A stretch of 64,000 nt of DNA from Caprimulgus europaeus (taxonomy: Eukaryota; Chordata; Aves; Caprimulgiformes; Caprimulgidae), in the NCBI GenBank assembly GCA_907165065.1, contig OU015524.1:54973295-55037294 (forward strand). Reading direction: 5' to 3'. The stretch's first letter is position 1; the number at the start of each line of letters is the position of its first letter. Positions 57,201 to 64,000 of the stretch are shown one piece after another. The notes under the pieces were generated by a model. That model was not told where the DNA came from. It worked only from the letters and a program-made list of their open reading frames with translations, and did not search any database. Made by a program: the position numbers and the translations under genes.

Positions 57201-60200
57201 GCTATTCTTTTCTCCTGAAATAAACCAATAATGTTTTTAAATGCTGTTTCTTTCCTGATGAAATACTGAAGTTAGAATTTTTAAAATACTTTTCCTATTA
57301 TGGTAAAGTCACTTTTGAACGCTCACATTCTTTGATTTTGCCATATTTTCTGGTTTTGAAAGTTTATTATAGCACATACTTCTGGGGTTTTATTTATGTC
57401 TATTTGACAGTGTTCTCCCTTTGAGGGGAAGAAGTGCGTTTGTGTGCATACTATATTTTTGCATTCCATCTTGCCTTCTGAATGCTTCCAGGAGAGCTTC
57501 CTATGTGATTCATGTATGAATAACGTACCTGAATTTGAGGCTGCCATTCTGATAAATGAGTAGAGTGATACATTCCACTAGTGTTGGGGAAAAAGAATAT
57601 GAACCTTAAGGACAGCTTCAGTCTTCTGGTTCCAGTTCCATGTTTGTTGGTTTTTGAGTCCTGACTGGTAGTGTTTCAGAGTCACCAGATGACAATGGAT
57701 AGCTGCCAAGTGCCCCCTTGAAACTAGAGGGTGCAAAGGAGAGTAGGGGTAGTATCAGCTTCTGTTTTGGAAAAAAGAAAAAAAAAATTGTTTCTCATAA
57801 CATTTTAAGCTTTTGTGCTATTTAATTGAGTGACAGTAAACTAAGATGTGGATGATGCCTGCTTGCCCCTATGGCAGAGTAGATCTCACAGAATTTTCCA
57901 TTAGAATTTTGAAGTATTTTCATTTTGTCCTTGCTTATACTGTGTATAGGGTAACAGGTAGGGAAAGAGTGGGGGAGTGTTTTGGTTATTCGGGACATAC
58001 CAACTATCTCTGCAGTTGAATAGGATTTCTCTCTCTTCACATGAGCTGCAAGTGAGTAAGAAGAATTTGGCTTTATAACATTCAATTGCATGCGTTGTAG
58101 TTTCCAATATAACTGAATTATTTTGCTGTGAATTGTTTTTAGTATAATGATTCCTTCTACCTAAAAAAACCCCCAAACCAAATGTAAAAAGAGATCTTTA
58201 TTAGATGGGGTTACTTTTTTTTTTTTTTTAAGTGGATTATTAGGATTGAAACTCCTCCCTTACATGTGTAGTTTGGACTTGTAATTACAGAAGATACCAT
58301 GCAAATTTTTTTTTTTTTTTTTCAAACTCTTCAGTAGTTTGAAACCAGGAGTCTAACCTCAAGAGCTACCTTTCTCATTCCCCTGCTCCTCAGCTCTTTG
58401 CTCTTTTCCCCAGTAAGTATTAGCCTAAGACTTCTTTACCTTACCTCCTCTCTTTAACCACTTCTATCCCAATCTTTGTCTCCTTCATGTCAGCTCTGTG
58501 TCTTACTCCCAACTGCATCCATATCAGTCAGCTTTTTTCTTGCTGCTTAGATCCAGTATAGACGTTGAGAACTTGGAAGGGCTAGTCTCCTTTCTTTGCA
58601 GTTGCAGTGCCCAGCCCTCCTTACAGCAGTTGAAAATTATAAAAATGACTGAAAATTTTGCTGTCAGCCTTCTGTGGAAAATATTCTGGGTGAATTGCCT
58701 GATATTCCAAGCAGGAGGAATGAGCACTCAATTCTGACTGCCATCCCTCTGTAGAGATGCTAGTGGGATAGTGCTACTTTCTTGATCTGCCTATTTTCAT
58801 GGAATTTGTAATAAACTATCTCCAAGAATTCTCCTTACTACACCAAATTAGATTAAAAATAGCCAACAGATTAGAAAAATATTAATACAAGACTGGCAGT
58901 TCAGGGCATAAGCCTTTCTTCAATAAAATTAAGGTGAAAAATCTTGGGGTACCAAGTGTCAAAAACTGCAGGCTGTTTTCAACAGCTTTTTGCCTTTCTC
59001 AGTGCAGTGAGAAATGCCTCAGTGCCTGCATCTGCTTTTGAAAACATCCCTCACAGTTTGAGAGACTAATCCTCAAAAAGGAGCATAGTGAAAGCAGTTT
59101 TAATATTTTAATATTTTCTAATGCCAGAGAAAATTAAGTTTTACTTTTTTAGACTGCAGTTCTTAAATATAATTTTCTGATCCATCTTTATGTAGGTTCA
59201 CCTAATAAAAGATTTGGTGTTGCTGAAATACTGAATCTTTAAAAGCCAGGAGATACTGGATCACTCATTTTAAGTGACTGAGTTTATGAATGATGGGCTC
59301 TTAAAGCAGAAGTTTTTATTTCATTCAAAGATGATTCCCACAAGACAACAAATGGGTCTTTCAAAGATTTCCACAAACTAGAGCAAGCAATTATATTTTT
59401 ATTAGTAACTGATAATGTTAAATTTTCTCATTGGTTTCCATTAACAGTTCCTTCTGTGTAAGAAAGAGATTGTTAATTTAATAGCCTATGAGTATTTCTC
59501 CTTTCTGTTTCATTTCTCCATCTCCATTTGCCCCTATTTTATTTAAAAGTTGTTTCCTATGTGCTTTTAAAAAAAAAAATATATATATAGTTTTGGTCCT
59601 GACATGCTGCTTTCCAAAATGCTTGCTGAAAGTGGGGGTGATAAACCAGAGCAGCTGTACCTTTTGAAGCAAAAATACTACTTCGTTGTGTTTCTTCAAC
59701 TTCTTTTTGTGTAGAGGCTGGGAATAGACAAGACTGATCCTGGGACTTTAACAGAAGAGGAGATCAACAAATTTGCACGCCTTGATATCGACCCATCTAC
59801 CATAACATGGCAAAGAGGTATGTAATCAAAAAGCCTCACTTCAGCTTGGATTTAATTATAACTTACTTTCTAATTTGCTTAATTTTACCTGAATCAGAGC
59901 TGTTTCTGCTCTCTGACTGTAAGAACAACCCATTTGCAAGTGGGAAATATGGATGCATGACAAATTTGGGTGCAATATATTGCTCTAAACTTGTTCAAAT
60001 ATCTGCAGTAACTCAACAGGCTTTGCTAGTCTTCTGAAAGATAAGTTACTCTGACAGTTTAAGTACATCCCTTGTCTCTCTCATGTTAGATAATACATAT
60101 TAAAATATATGAAAGTGGCTTTTCTGTGCATCTCACAAATCTTACCCATTCTTTTATTAACTGTGTCTATTATGGTTTTAGAGTATTTGTACTTACTCTG

Positions 60201-63200
60201 CTTGATTTTGGTCCCTCATTCTCCCCAGCTCAGCAGTCTGGGTAGCTCAGAGTCTAAATAGGCCTCAGGAGTTATGTGGTGTTCCTGTTTTTAAAGTGTC
60301 TTGAGTTGTTTGCTTTGTTAGGAAGAAGAGGTGAAAGATGTGTTACAGTTTCAACCGTGTATGCCAAGCAAACCAATATCCACCCTCACACCCTTAGACA
60401 ACTCCCCTCTGCGTTCTAGTGCCAGGTTAAATTTCAGTGTTTTTCCTCAGTTTCTGTATCTCTTTTTCTTTTTAAGCAAGTAAACTCTGCATAAAGTTTT
60501 GAGCTAAATTCCATTGGAATTTATTTTCTTCCTAAGTTCTCAAACACCAAGGTTACTAGTTCAAAATCATTGTTAAATGGAATATATTGTGGTGCTCGGA
60601 GAAATACGGCAAATCTGTTGAGAAGTGAGGAGTCTTGGCCATGCTTTACTGTGCCCTTTGTGTGGATGTCATCTCAGACCTGGGATATTTTTCTCAAGAT
60701 AATACTGGGGGATGTGGCATAAGATGTTTTTTATTAGTCACACAGTGTGTCTGGAGGAGACCTGTATTAGGACAAAGGAGTAATATAAATATTTAGTGTA
60801 ATATGACTCATCGTTTTTATCAGCACGGGTTTGGGAGGAGGCAACATTACTCAACAGCTGTTAACCTCAAGTGAGTTAGTTAATCTCAAACAATGTTAGT
60901 GAAAATTCTATTCCACAAAACTCTATATGATGTACATACCTTAAACATTTTAGAAAAAAAAAAAAATGGTTTTAGGAATGTCTTAGATAACTTGGAAAAT
61001 GTTTTATTTAAGACTGTTTCTGCAATCCAGATGTATGTGAAGCTTGTTACGTACCAGAGAATTTGTAGGGCAGAAGAAAAAGCTATCAGATTGTCTGAAA
61101 ATTAATTTTAGTCAGGATGTATTTCCTTAGAAGTGTCACAAGCTTAAAGTTCATTGTCATCTTATACTAACTTGAACAGGTACAACATGCTGAAAAGGAA
61201 AGCTTTCCCCTACTTACCCTTCCCCTGGTATTCAGATCCTGTTTATGTCTCTAGAGGATAAGGAAGTAGATACATTAAATGTAACACTTGTTTGAACCTA
61301 AACTTCCCTGAAACATTTACTTTGGGTAAGGAAAAGGGAAAATTTGGAGAACGAAAAACTGCTTTTATAGCAAAACCAATTATTTCTTATTTTACTGCTT
61401 CTAAGTGCAGCTGTTGGAATCTTCCTAGAGAATGAATTCTGAGCACAGGGAGAAAGCCAGTGTAACCCAATGCCCAGAAGGAGTTGCAGGGGTAGTTATA
61501 ATTTCATGGTAAGTGTGTTCAGGTTACATGATTTCACTAGGAAGGGCCGGATAAAAAGCATCCCACTCCTTGTCCAGGCTGGTGGGAAGGCTAGTTCCTG
61601 CTCTCAGCAGTGCCTGGGTAGGCAGGAAGCACATTTAACTCTGCTTAAGGCTACTAATGAGACTGAGCTTCCTAAGAGGAGGAGGAGTAAGTTTGTGCTT
61701 GAGAGATCAGCTTGGCGTATGGCTTCACGGTGGCATATGGTGCCACAGCTTGGTACAGGGCTACTGCTTCCATGTACAGGGCTCTGTTCTGTAATTTCTG
61801 CCAGTACTGTAGTATTTTAGAATATGACTGTATATAAATAGAAAACAAAATAAGTTAGACAAATCTGTGTTGCCTCATCCCTTAAATGGAATTCCTGAGG
61901 AAATTAAGGGCCTAAATACCATGTAGTGGGAGGAAAGCATGTATGGTATTTACAACAGCCCCATGAGAAATGCCCCAGAAGGGCAAGTGGCTTATATCCT
62001 GCTGTTCTCCTAGCTCACTCACAACCCTGAATTGGGGTTGTGTAGGATTGAGATTCAAAGTCACTCTTGTTCTTGAACAATTATGTCATCCTTTTCTGTA
62101 CAAAAAAATTGTTAATCTCCAAAAGCAGCAGAAAAAGTGGAAGGAGGTGATTTCACTGACCTCCAGGACGGACAACTTCCACGAAGGCTCCTTGATTCTC
62201 TGCCTCTTAAGGAACGGGTCTCAAATCTGTTATCTACTAGAAGACTGACTTGATTGCCAAGCTACAGCCTGAACTGATCAAGAGTACCTTCCACCCTTTC
62301 TTTTAGAGTTGGTGCAAATAGAAGCGTTTGTAGGGCTAAATATCCTGTAAGAAAAAGGGAGCCTATTTTTGAATTCTGTAGGGATTGCCATTCCTGGGAT
62401 GGAGCAGTCTTGGAGTTTGGTCTCATTTTCTAAGAAACAGAAACATCCTCCTAATGTTTCTTTCCAAGAAACATCCTGATCAGATCTCAGCAGATGTGAG
62501 AGCTCTTCATTTATTCTCAGTCTTTCCTTTTGGTTCCTGCAAAGGCATGTTTGAAGTTGAGTGTTATCTGTACAGAATTGGAGAACTTGTCTTGTGATGA
62601 TTTTTAGTGGTTAGTAATTCCACAGGATGGTTTGGACATGCCCTTGCAATACCAAAAGTGTTTCCAGGTTAGAAATATGGTTGTCTGAAGTAAAAGTTGT
62701 GTTGAATAGCAGATGGTTGGTCTTGGCAGTTGACAAAAAAAACTTCCTTTGAACACTGTACAGCTGAATGTGGAGTTAGTTACTGTGACGTGCAAGAAGG
62801 TGATTTGTCTGGAAGAACCAATCTGACAACATAACAATCCTTTAAAAGAGAAACACAGCAAGTTTAACGTACATCATGCAATCTTAAAATCAGTTCTTAA
62901 CAAGTCAATGATGAAGCAGATTATTTTAGGTAGGTCTGAAGTGCATTGCAAAAGACAGATTTTTCTTATGTAGGTAAAATATTAGTTTGTATGTTAGAAT
63001 ATTAAGAATCTATCAGTGTGAAATACTGTTCAGAGGCATTGTATTTGAATTATCTCAACCTGTCATCTGATGGTATCAACTAGAAGAAGAGAACTAAGTT
63101 AGTGCTAGTGCCAGCATGGTTGTCTGGTTACACTGTTAAGTAGCTGAATCCCACATGTATTAACAACAGGTATTTCTGGAAAAACATCCAGATCCCCAAG

Positions 63201-63319
63201 TCCTTGTTAACATGTTTTGCTTTTACTATTCCCTTATTTCAGTGGTGGATACAAATGACAGATTCCTGCGCAAAATAACAGTTGGACAGGCAAATACAGA
63301 GAAAGGATTTGTCCGTCAG
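15152..63319 (+). CDS. MTHFD1L: MTHFD1L, 5' coding part (17 exons, 3' end off window)
   Basis: Seventeen exons join in one frame to give 558 residues: 15152-15270, 16532-16616, 20011-20061, 20139-20192, 22832-22956, 24068-24168, 24720-24847, 33222-33333, 38147-38226, 38895-38992, 43447-43620, 52240-52376, 53615-53661, 55909-56016, 56917-56991, 59715-59817 and 63243-63319. All phases match. Order: mitochondrial targeting peptide (1 to about 40), inactive dehydrogenase/cyclohydrolase-like domain (about 40-320), and the start of formate-tetrahydrofolate ligase (from about 330). The enzyme makes 10-formyl-THF from formate, THF and ATP, or runs in reverse to release formate, inside mitochondria. 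Missing D/C catalytic residues and the targeting peptide separate it from cytosolic MTHFD1. Confidence 0.95.
15281..15286 (+). promoter_or_regulatory. CACGTG E-box at start of intron 1
   Basis: A perfect canonical E-box 11 bases after the exon 1 donor, inside the CpG island. Such sites bind MYC/MAX, USF or TFE-type factors, and one-carbon genes are common MYC targets. Use here is inferred from the motif alone. Confidence 0.3.
15313..15353 (+). promoter_or_regulatory. G-quadruplex cluster in intron 1
   Basis: Five runs of 3-8 G on the coding strand within 41 bases, close to the transcription start. This is a canonical G4 arrangement and a potential R-loop-forming site. The structure is predicted from the pattern only. 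Confidence 0.5.
16532..16616 (+). CDS. MTHFD1L: MTHFD1L exon 2
   Basis: 85 bp, entering in phase 2 and leaving in phase 0, with acceptor GTGTTGCAG and donor GTAAAG. Completes an Arg codon and encodes [20 protein letters not shown] and EPTLAIIQ. The end matches the human ...KPVLAIIQ segment, the first strand of the D/C-like domain. Confidence 0.9.
16617..20010 (+). other. MTHFD1L intron 2
   Basis: 3.4 kb. A GC-richer stretch at about 18640-19140 has several overlapping open frames without splice context or recognisable protein. No transposon was identified. Confidence 0.7.
20011..20061 (+). CDS. MTHFD1L: MTHFD1L exon 3 (degenerate active-site segment)
   Basis: 51 bp, phase 0-0, with acceptor CTTCCCCAAG and donor GTAAGC. 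Encodes [17 protein letters not shown]. In active dehydrogenase/cyclohydrolases this region carries the YxxxK catalytic motif. Here the Tyr position is Ile75 and the Lys position is Asn79, as in human MTHFD1L (NLMQEINQN). This supports the MTHFD1L identification and loss of D/C activity. Confidence 0.92.
20139..20192 (+). CDS. MTHFD1L: MTHFD1L exon 4
   Basis: 54 bp, phase 0-0, separated from exon 3 by an intron of only 77 bp. Acceptor is TTTGGCAG and donor is GTAAGT. Encodes [18 protein letters not shown], matching the human THICLPPDSSEAE strand-loop of the D/C-like domain. Confidence 0.92.
20193..22831 (+). other. MTHFD1L intron 4
   Basis: 2.6 kb of AT-rich sequence. A 17-base direct repeat, ATGGAAAACTGAATTA-like, occurs near 21448 and 21481. 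No gene or identifiable transposon is seen. Confidence 0.7.
22832..22956 (+). CDS. MTHFD1L: MTHFD1L exon 5
   Basis: 125 bp, entering in phase 0 and leaving in phase 2, with acceptor TTAACTTCCTAG and donor GTAAGT. Encodes [20 protein letters not shown], a variable piece, and [21 protein letters not shown] is a signature stretch of the D/C family at the cofactor side of the active site and is retained here. Confidence 0.95.
22957..24067 (+). other. MTHFD1L intron 5
   Basis: 1.1 kb, AT-rich with T-runs around 23490-23530. No gene or repeat was recognised. Confidence 0.7.
24068..24168 (+). CDS. MTHFD1L: MTHFD1L exon 6
   Basis: 101 bp, entering in phase 2 and leaving in phase 1, with acceptor TTCCACTGCAG and donor GTGAGA. 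Encodes [20 protein letters not shown] and [13 protein letters not shown]. It matches the human NLGKLVRGDAHECFVSP block. The helix VMELLQDL leads directly into the Rossmann-like subdomain of exon 7. Confidence 0.93.
24720..24847 (+). CDS. MTHFD1L: MTHFD1L exon 7, Rossmann-like segment
   Basis: 128 bp, entering in phase 1 and leaving in phase 0, with acceptor GTGTCGCGCAG and donor GTGAGT. Encodes [20 protein letters not shown] and continues to WKAPQLQTE. The VLLVGASG strand-loop is the nucleotide-binding fold of the D/C domain, but the Arg-Ser of the NADP motif GRS in MTHFD1 is Ala-Ser here. The exon is GC-rich (GCG/GGG codons), unlike its AT-rich neighbours. Confidence 0.92.
28205..28380 (+). 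mobile_element. CR1 LINE 3' end fragment
   Basis: Reads GCACTGGAACAGGCTGCCCA, then the GGGGGGTTGGACTAGATGATC block and CAGAGGTCCCTTCCAACCCC, and ends ATTCTGTTATTCTGT. This is the conserved 3' UTR and terminal repeat of avian CR1. It is 5'-truncated, as is typical for CR1. Confidence 0.92.
28592..28637. repeat. Perfect 23-bp tandem duplication
   Basis: Positions 28592-28614 and 28615-28637 are identical copies of a unit beginning GATCCTGTAAAATTAGAG. This is probably a recent slippage or microhomology duplication. Confidence 0.9.
28980..29580 (-). mobile_element. Possible ERV LTR fragment
   Basis: On the minus strand the block could begin TGTGACAGTGTGCTCCCC, and it holds a TATA-like stretch (GATATAAAGGATTG near 29130). 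On the plus strand an AATAAA lies at 29029. The sequence composition differs from flanking intron and feels repetitive, but I cannot place exact ends, find no target duplication and cannot name a family. It may be unique sequence. Confidence 0.35.
30706..30761 (+). mobile_element. Old CR1 3' tail fragment
   Basis: The stretch with GGAGGTTGGATGTGATGATT and AGGTCTTTTCCATCTCTAAC matches the CR1 3' end pattern (GTTGGACTAGATGATCTTAGAGGTCTTTTCCAACCT type) with several changes. The GC-rich sequence just upstream (30510-30700) is not recognised. Confidence 0.6.
33222..33333 (+). CDS. MTHFD1L: MTHFD1L exon 8
   Basis: 112 bp, entering in phase 0 and leaving in phase 1, with acceptor CTGTCCCTAG and donor GTAAGA. 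Encodes [20 protein letters not shown] and [17 protein letters not shown]. It matches the human ADIVVLGSPKPEEIPLTWIQPGTTVLNCS segment of the D/C-like domain. Confidence 0.94.
33334..38146 (+). other. MTHFD1L intron 8
   Basis: 4.8 kb. It contains a plus-strand CR1 copy (34487-34962), a 17-bp tandem duplication near 35723-35756, and a short (GT)n tract at about 37910-37920. No gene was recognised. Confidence 0.8.
34487..34962 (+). mobile_element. CR1 LINE 3' end with reverse-transcriptase C-terminal relic
   Basis: About 476 bp, 5'-truncated. The upstream part still reads as the CR1 ORF2 C-terminus ([40 protein letters not shown]). It stays open until a small indel brings a TGA into frame at 34777-34779. 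It then continues through the CR1 3' UTR (GAACAAGCTGCCCAGGGAGG, GGGGGGTTGGACTGGATGAT) and ends ATTCTGTGATTCTGTG. The relic is dead but relatively young. Confidence 0.93.
38147..38226 (+). CDS. MTHFD1L: MTHFD1L exon 9
   Basis: 80 bp, entering in phase 1 and leaving in phase 0, with acceptor TATTTTGCAG and donor GTTAGT. Encodes [20 protein letters not shown] and AVAMRMQ. Similarity to human (CGSPRIHFGGL...LLAAALRIQ) is weak but the position, phase and ...A-RMQ/RIQ ending fit. It is the least conserved exon of the gene here. Confidence 0.82.
38895..38992 (+). CDS. MTHFD1L: MTHFD1L exon 10, linker to ligase domain
   Basis: 98 bp, entering in phase 0 and leaving in phase 2, with acceptor TTAAAAACAG and donor GTAATA. 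Encodes [20 protein letters not shown] and [25 protein letters not shown] is conserved with human and joins the D/C-like domain to the formate-THF ligase domain. Confidence 0.94.
38993..43446 (+). other. MTHFD1L intron 10
   Basis: 4.45 kb. It holds an old CR1 copy at 39781-40164. The remainder is AT-rich with no recognisable gene. Confidence 0.78.
39781..40164 (+). mobile_element. Diverged CR1 LINE 3' end
   Basis: Reads GGCCCGGAGAAGGCAAGGCT, GACAGAGCCAGGCTCTTCTC, GAAACACAGGAGGTTCCCTC and CCAGAGGTCCCTTCCAAGCT in order, and ends CTATGATGCTGTAATTCTG. All are CR1 3' landmarks in plus orientation, with more substitutions than the copies at 28205 and 34487, so it is older. Confidence 0.9.
43447..43620 (+). 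CDS. MTHFD1L: MTHFD1L exon 11, start of formate-THF ligase domain
   Basis: 174 bp, phase 2-2, with acceptor TTCTTTTCCAG and donor GTAAGA. Encodes [37 protein letters not shown] and the strand GKYVLVAG. It is nearly identical to the human segment [20 protein letters not shown]. This is the N-terminus of the ligase domain, leading into the P-loop. Confidence 0.96.
44450..44530 (-). mobile_element. CR1 LINE 3' tail, minus strand
   Basis: Plus strand reads ATAGAATCATAGAATCATTT, then AGGTTGGAAAAGACCCTTAAG and ATCGAGTCCAAC, the reverse complement of the CR1 3' terminal repeat and 3' UTR end. Orientation is opposite to the host gene. Confidence 0.9.
45563..45595. repeat. 14-bp perfect inverted repeat (hairpin)
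   Basis: Arms 45563-45576 (TCCACTCAAGTGTG) and 45582-45595 (CACACTTGAGTGGA) are exact reverse complements around a 5-base loop GAAAG. Weaker pairing continues outward for a few bases. Each arm contains TCAAGTG or its complement. Confidence 0.9.
49233..49881 (-). mobile_element. Solo ERV LTR (avian, minus strand)
   Basis: About 649 bp with TG...CA ends. On the minus strand it starts TGTCCTGGTTTTTGGCTGGG and has the AACCCAAACTAGC / CCAATGGGATATTTCATATA / CAGTATA promoter-like block near its middle. It ends AAGTGAAACCACCACA. These are landmarks of a common avian ERV LTR group. Flanking bases AATAC (left) and AATGC (right) look like a 5-bp target duplication with one change. No internal retroviral genes are present, so it is a solo LTR. 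An AT-rich AATAAT-type expansion lies inside (about 49390-49460). Confidence 0.82.
51161..51297. repeat. (AGAAA)n pentanucleotide microsatellite, about 27 units
   Basis: An uninterrupted tandem AGAAA array of about 137 bp. It is purine-only on the plus strand, so it can form mirror-repeat triplex (H-DNA). Long Lys/Arg/Glu or Phe/Leu/Ser open frames across it are by-products of the repeat. Confidence 0.97.
51839..51957 (+). other. Candidate alternative terminal or poison exon of MTHFD1L
   Basis: Acceptor TTTCATTCACAG precedes 51839. Joined to exon 11 (phase 2) the frame stays open for a 38-residue tail starting [20 protein letters not shown], to TAA at 51951-51953, which overlaps an AATAAA poly(A) signal (51952-51957). 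A donor GTGAGA at 51934 is also possible. If used, the 95-bp exon joins exon 12 out of frame and stops at once (GAA TAA). Either way the product lacks the ligase P-loop. There is no conservation or RNA evidence. Confidence 0.35.
52240..52376 (+). CDS. MTHFD1L: MTHFD1L exon 12, ligase P-loop
   Basis: 137 bp, entering in phase 2 and leaving in phase 1, with acceptor TTTTGCTAG and donor GTACAT. Encodes [20 protein letters not shown] and then [29 protein letters not shown] (residues 381-388 of the visible protein) is the ATP-binding P-loop of formate-tetrahydrofolate ligase. [14 protein letters not shown] begins the family signature continued in exon 13. Confidence 0.97.
52377..53614 (+). other. 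MTHFD1L intron 12
   Basis: 1.2 kb with a TTTG-rich stretch near 52440-52480. No gene or transposon was recognised. Confidence 0.7.
53615..53661 (+). CDS. MTHFD1L: MTHFD1L exon 13, ligase signature
   Basis: 47 bp, entering in phase 1 and leaving in phase 0, with acceptor TTTCCTGTACAG and donor GTGAGG. Encodes [16 protein letters not shown]. Together with the end of exon 12 it gives [19 protein letters not shown], the formate-THF ligase signature 1 pattern. Confidence 0.96.
53662..55908 (+). other. MTHFD1L intron 13
   Basis: 2.2 kb. It includes a GC-rich, stop-poor island at about 54299-54590 within AT-rich sequence. No transposon was identified. Confidence 0.75.
55909..56016 (+). CDS. MTHFD1L: MTHFD1L exon 14
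   Basis: 108 bp, phase 0-0, with acceptor CACCTTCTAG and donor GTGAGA. Encodes [20 protein letters not shown] and [16 protein letters not shown]. It is almost identical to the human segment. [15 protein letters not shown] is one of the most conserved blocks of the ligase, near the substrate pocket. Confidence 0.97.
56017..56916 (+). other. MTHFD1L intron 14
   Basis: 900 bp, AT-rich with long T- and A-runs (about 56491-56517 and 56650-56670). No gene is seen. Confidence 0.75.
56917..56991 (+). CDS. MTHFD1L: MTHFD1L exon 15
   Basis: 75 bp, phase 0-0, with acceptor TTTTTTCTAG and donor GTAAGT. Encodes [20 protein letters not shown] and LARLR, matching human [25 protein letters not shown] of the ligase domain. 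Confidence 0.97.
56992..59714 (+). other. MTHFD1L intron 15
   Basis: 2.7 kb of AT-rich sequence with several T-runs (58218-58229 and 58305-58322) and a short (AT)n at about 59579-59589. No gene or identifiable transposon is seen. Confidence 0.72.
59715..59817 (+). CDS. MTHFD1L: MTHFD1L exon 16
   Basis: 103 bp, entering in phase 0 and leaving in phase 1, with acceptor TTTTTGTGTAG and donor GTATGT. Encodes [20 protein letters not shown] and [29 protein letters not shown] is identical in form to human MTHFD1L. Confidence 0.97.
59818..63242 (+). other. MTHFD1L intron 16
   Basis: 3.4 kb of AT-rich sequence. Open frames around 61470-61820 and 61970-62250 show no recognisable protein and no splice context. 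No repeat was identified. Confidence 0.7.
63243..63319 (+). CDS. MTHFD1L: MTHFD1L exon 17
   Basis: 77 bp, entering in phase 1 and leaving in phase 0, with acceptor CCTTATTTCAG and donor GTATGT. Encodes [20 protein letters not shown] and KGFVRQ, matching human [26 protein letters not shown]. It is the last exon in the window. The ligase domain continues beyond 64000. Confidence 0.97.
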
Positions 63320-64000
63320 GTATGTAAAGGCATTTAATATATCTCATTCTGGACAAGCTTTGCTTTAAAGGCTGAAAAATGTTTCTGCAGTTCTCTCAGC
63401 GTACTACTCTGAGTTGTGATGCTGACATCTGTTGCTATTGTGTAGTATTCTTGCAGTGAAACTGATTGTGTCAATGAGTAACCGAGTCTGAAGTTTCAGA
63501 AACAGAAACCAATGCATATTGCACAATGTGTTGAAAGCACTTGAAAAAATTGCGTATGTTAGGGATTCAACACTGTCATCCTGTGAGTATGAAAGGTACC
63601 TTTATGCCCTGATAAGGTTAATTTGTATGACTTTTCTTTTTTTTTTTTTTTAAGCCCATCAAACTAGTTATGCAGTATTTATGTAATGTAAATGTAATTT
63701 AAATTTAATGTTAAAAAATTGGGGGGAAAGGTGGGTCATGTTGTTGGTCCCACTGGTGAGGACTGAATATGATTATTAGCTTTTTATTCAGACTTTTCAA
63801 TTCCCTATAATCTCAGCTTTGGGATCTAAACTGTAAGAACTTTGAGCACTTGTTAAAATTGTACATGTGGGCTTGAAGGGATAGTTCAGAAAATGAGCGA
63901 GTGTGTACTTTTCTGCAGTGTAAACAGCTAAGCAACATTACTGTATGAGAGCTTCTGGAAGTTTATTAAATAACTTCCTGATAAATTTGAAAGCCAGGCT
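63320..64000 (+). other. MTHFD1L intron 17 (continues past window)
   Basis: 681 bp of AT-rich sequence with a T-run at about 63638-63652. No further exon is seen before the window ends. Confidence 0.75.

Overview
The window looks like nuclear DNA from a bird. It holds multi-exon genes with GT-AG introns and AT-rich intronic sequence. It has several CR1 LINE 3' ends with the usual ATTCTGTGATTCTG-type tails, and one LTR with the avian signature (minus strand starts TGTCCTGGTTT and ends AACCACCACA). I cannot name the species from the sequence alone. Gene names rest on recognising the translated exons, not on a database search.

Two neighbouring genes, both on the plus strand, fill the window. 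Positions 1-14920 hold the 3' part of PLEKHG1, a Rho guanine-nucleotide exchange factor. Eleven coding exons (the first cut by the window edge) encode the C-terminal half of the PH domain and the whole long C-terminal tail, 1185 residues in all. A 3' UTR of about 2.1 kb follows, with two poly(A) signals at 14275 and 14897. The DH (catalytic) domain lies upstream of the window.

Positions 15000-64000 hold the 5' part of MTHFD1L, the mitochondrial monofunctional C1-tetrahydrofolate synthase. Seventeen coding exons, all phase-compatible, encode 558 residues: a mitochondrial targeting peptide, a degenerate dehydrogenase/cyclohydrolase-like domain, and the first half of the formate-tetrahydrofolate ligase domain with its P-loop. 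The rest, about 400 residues by comparison with the human protein, lies downstream.

Only about 250 bp separate the distal PLEKHG1 poly(A) signal from the MTHFD1L start codon. This interval contains a G-quadruplex/MAZ-like G-run, a CpG island, and a perfect GC-rich palindrome with 38-bp arms and a 1-nt centre. More G-runs and a C15 tract follow in MTHFD1L intron 1. This intergenic promoter node is the most unusual part of the window.

MTHFD1L introns carry most of the repeats: five CR1 fragments, a solo ERV LTR on the minus strand with a near-perfect 5-bp target duplication, a second possible LTR, and an (AGAAA)n array of about 27 units. Intron 11 also holds a candidate alternative terminal or poison exon at 51839-51953. 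It would stop MTHFD1L just before the ligase P-loop. No tRNA, rRNA, CRISPR or complete mobile element was seen, and I found no convincing minus-strand gene.
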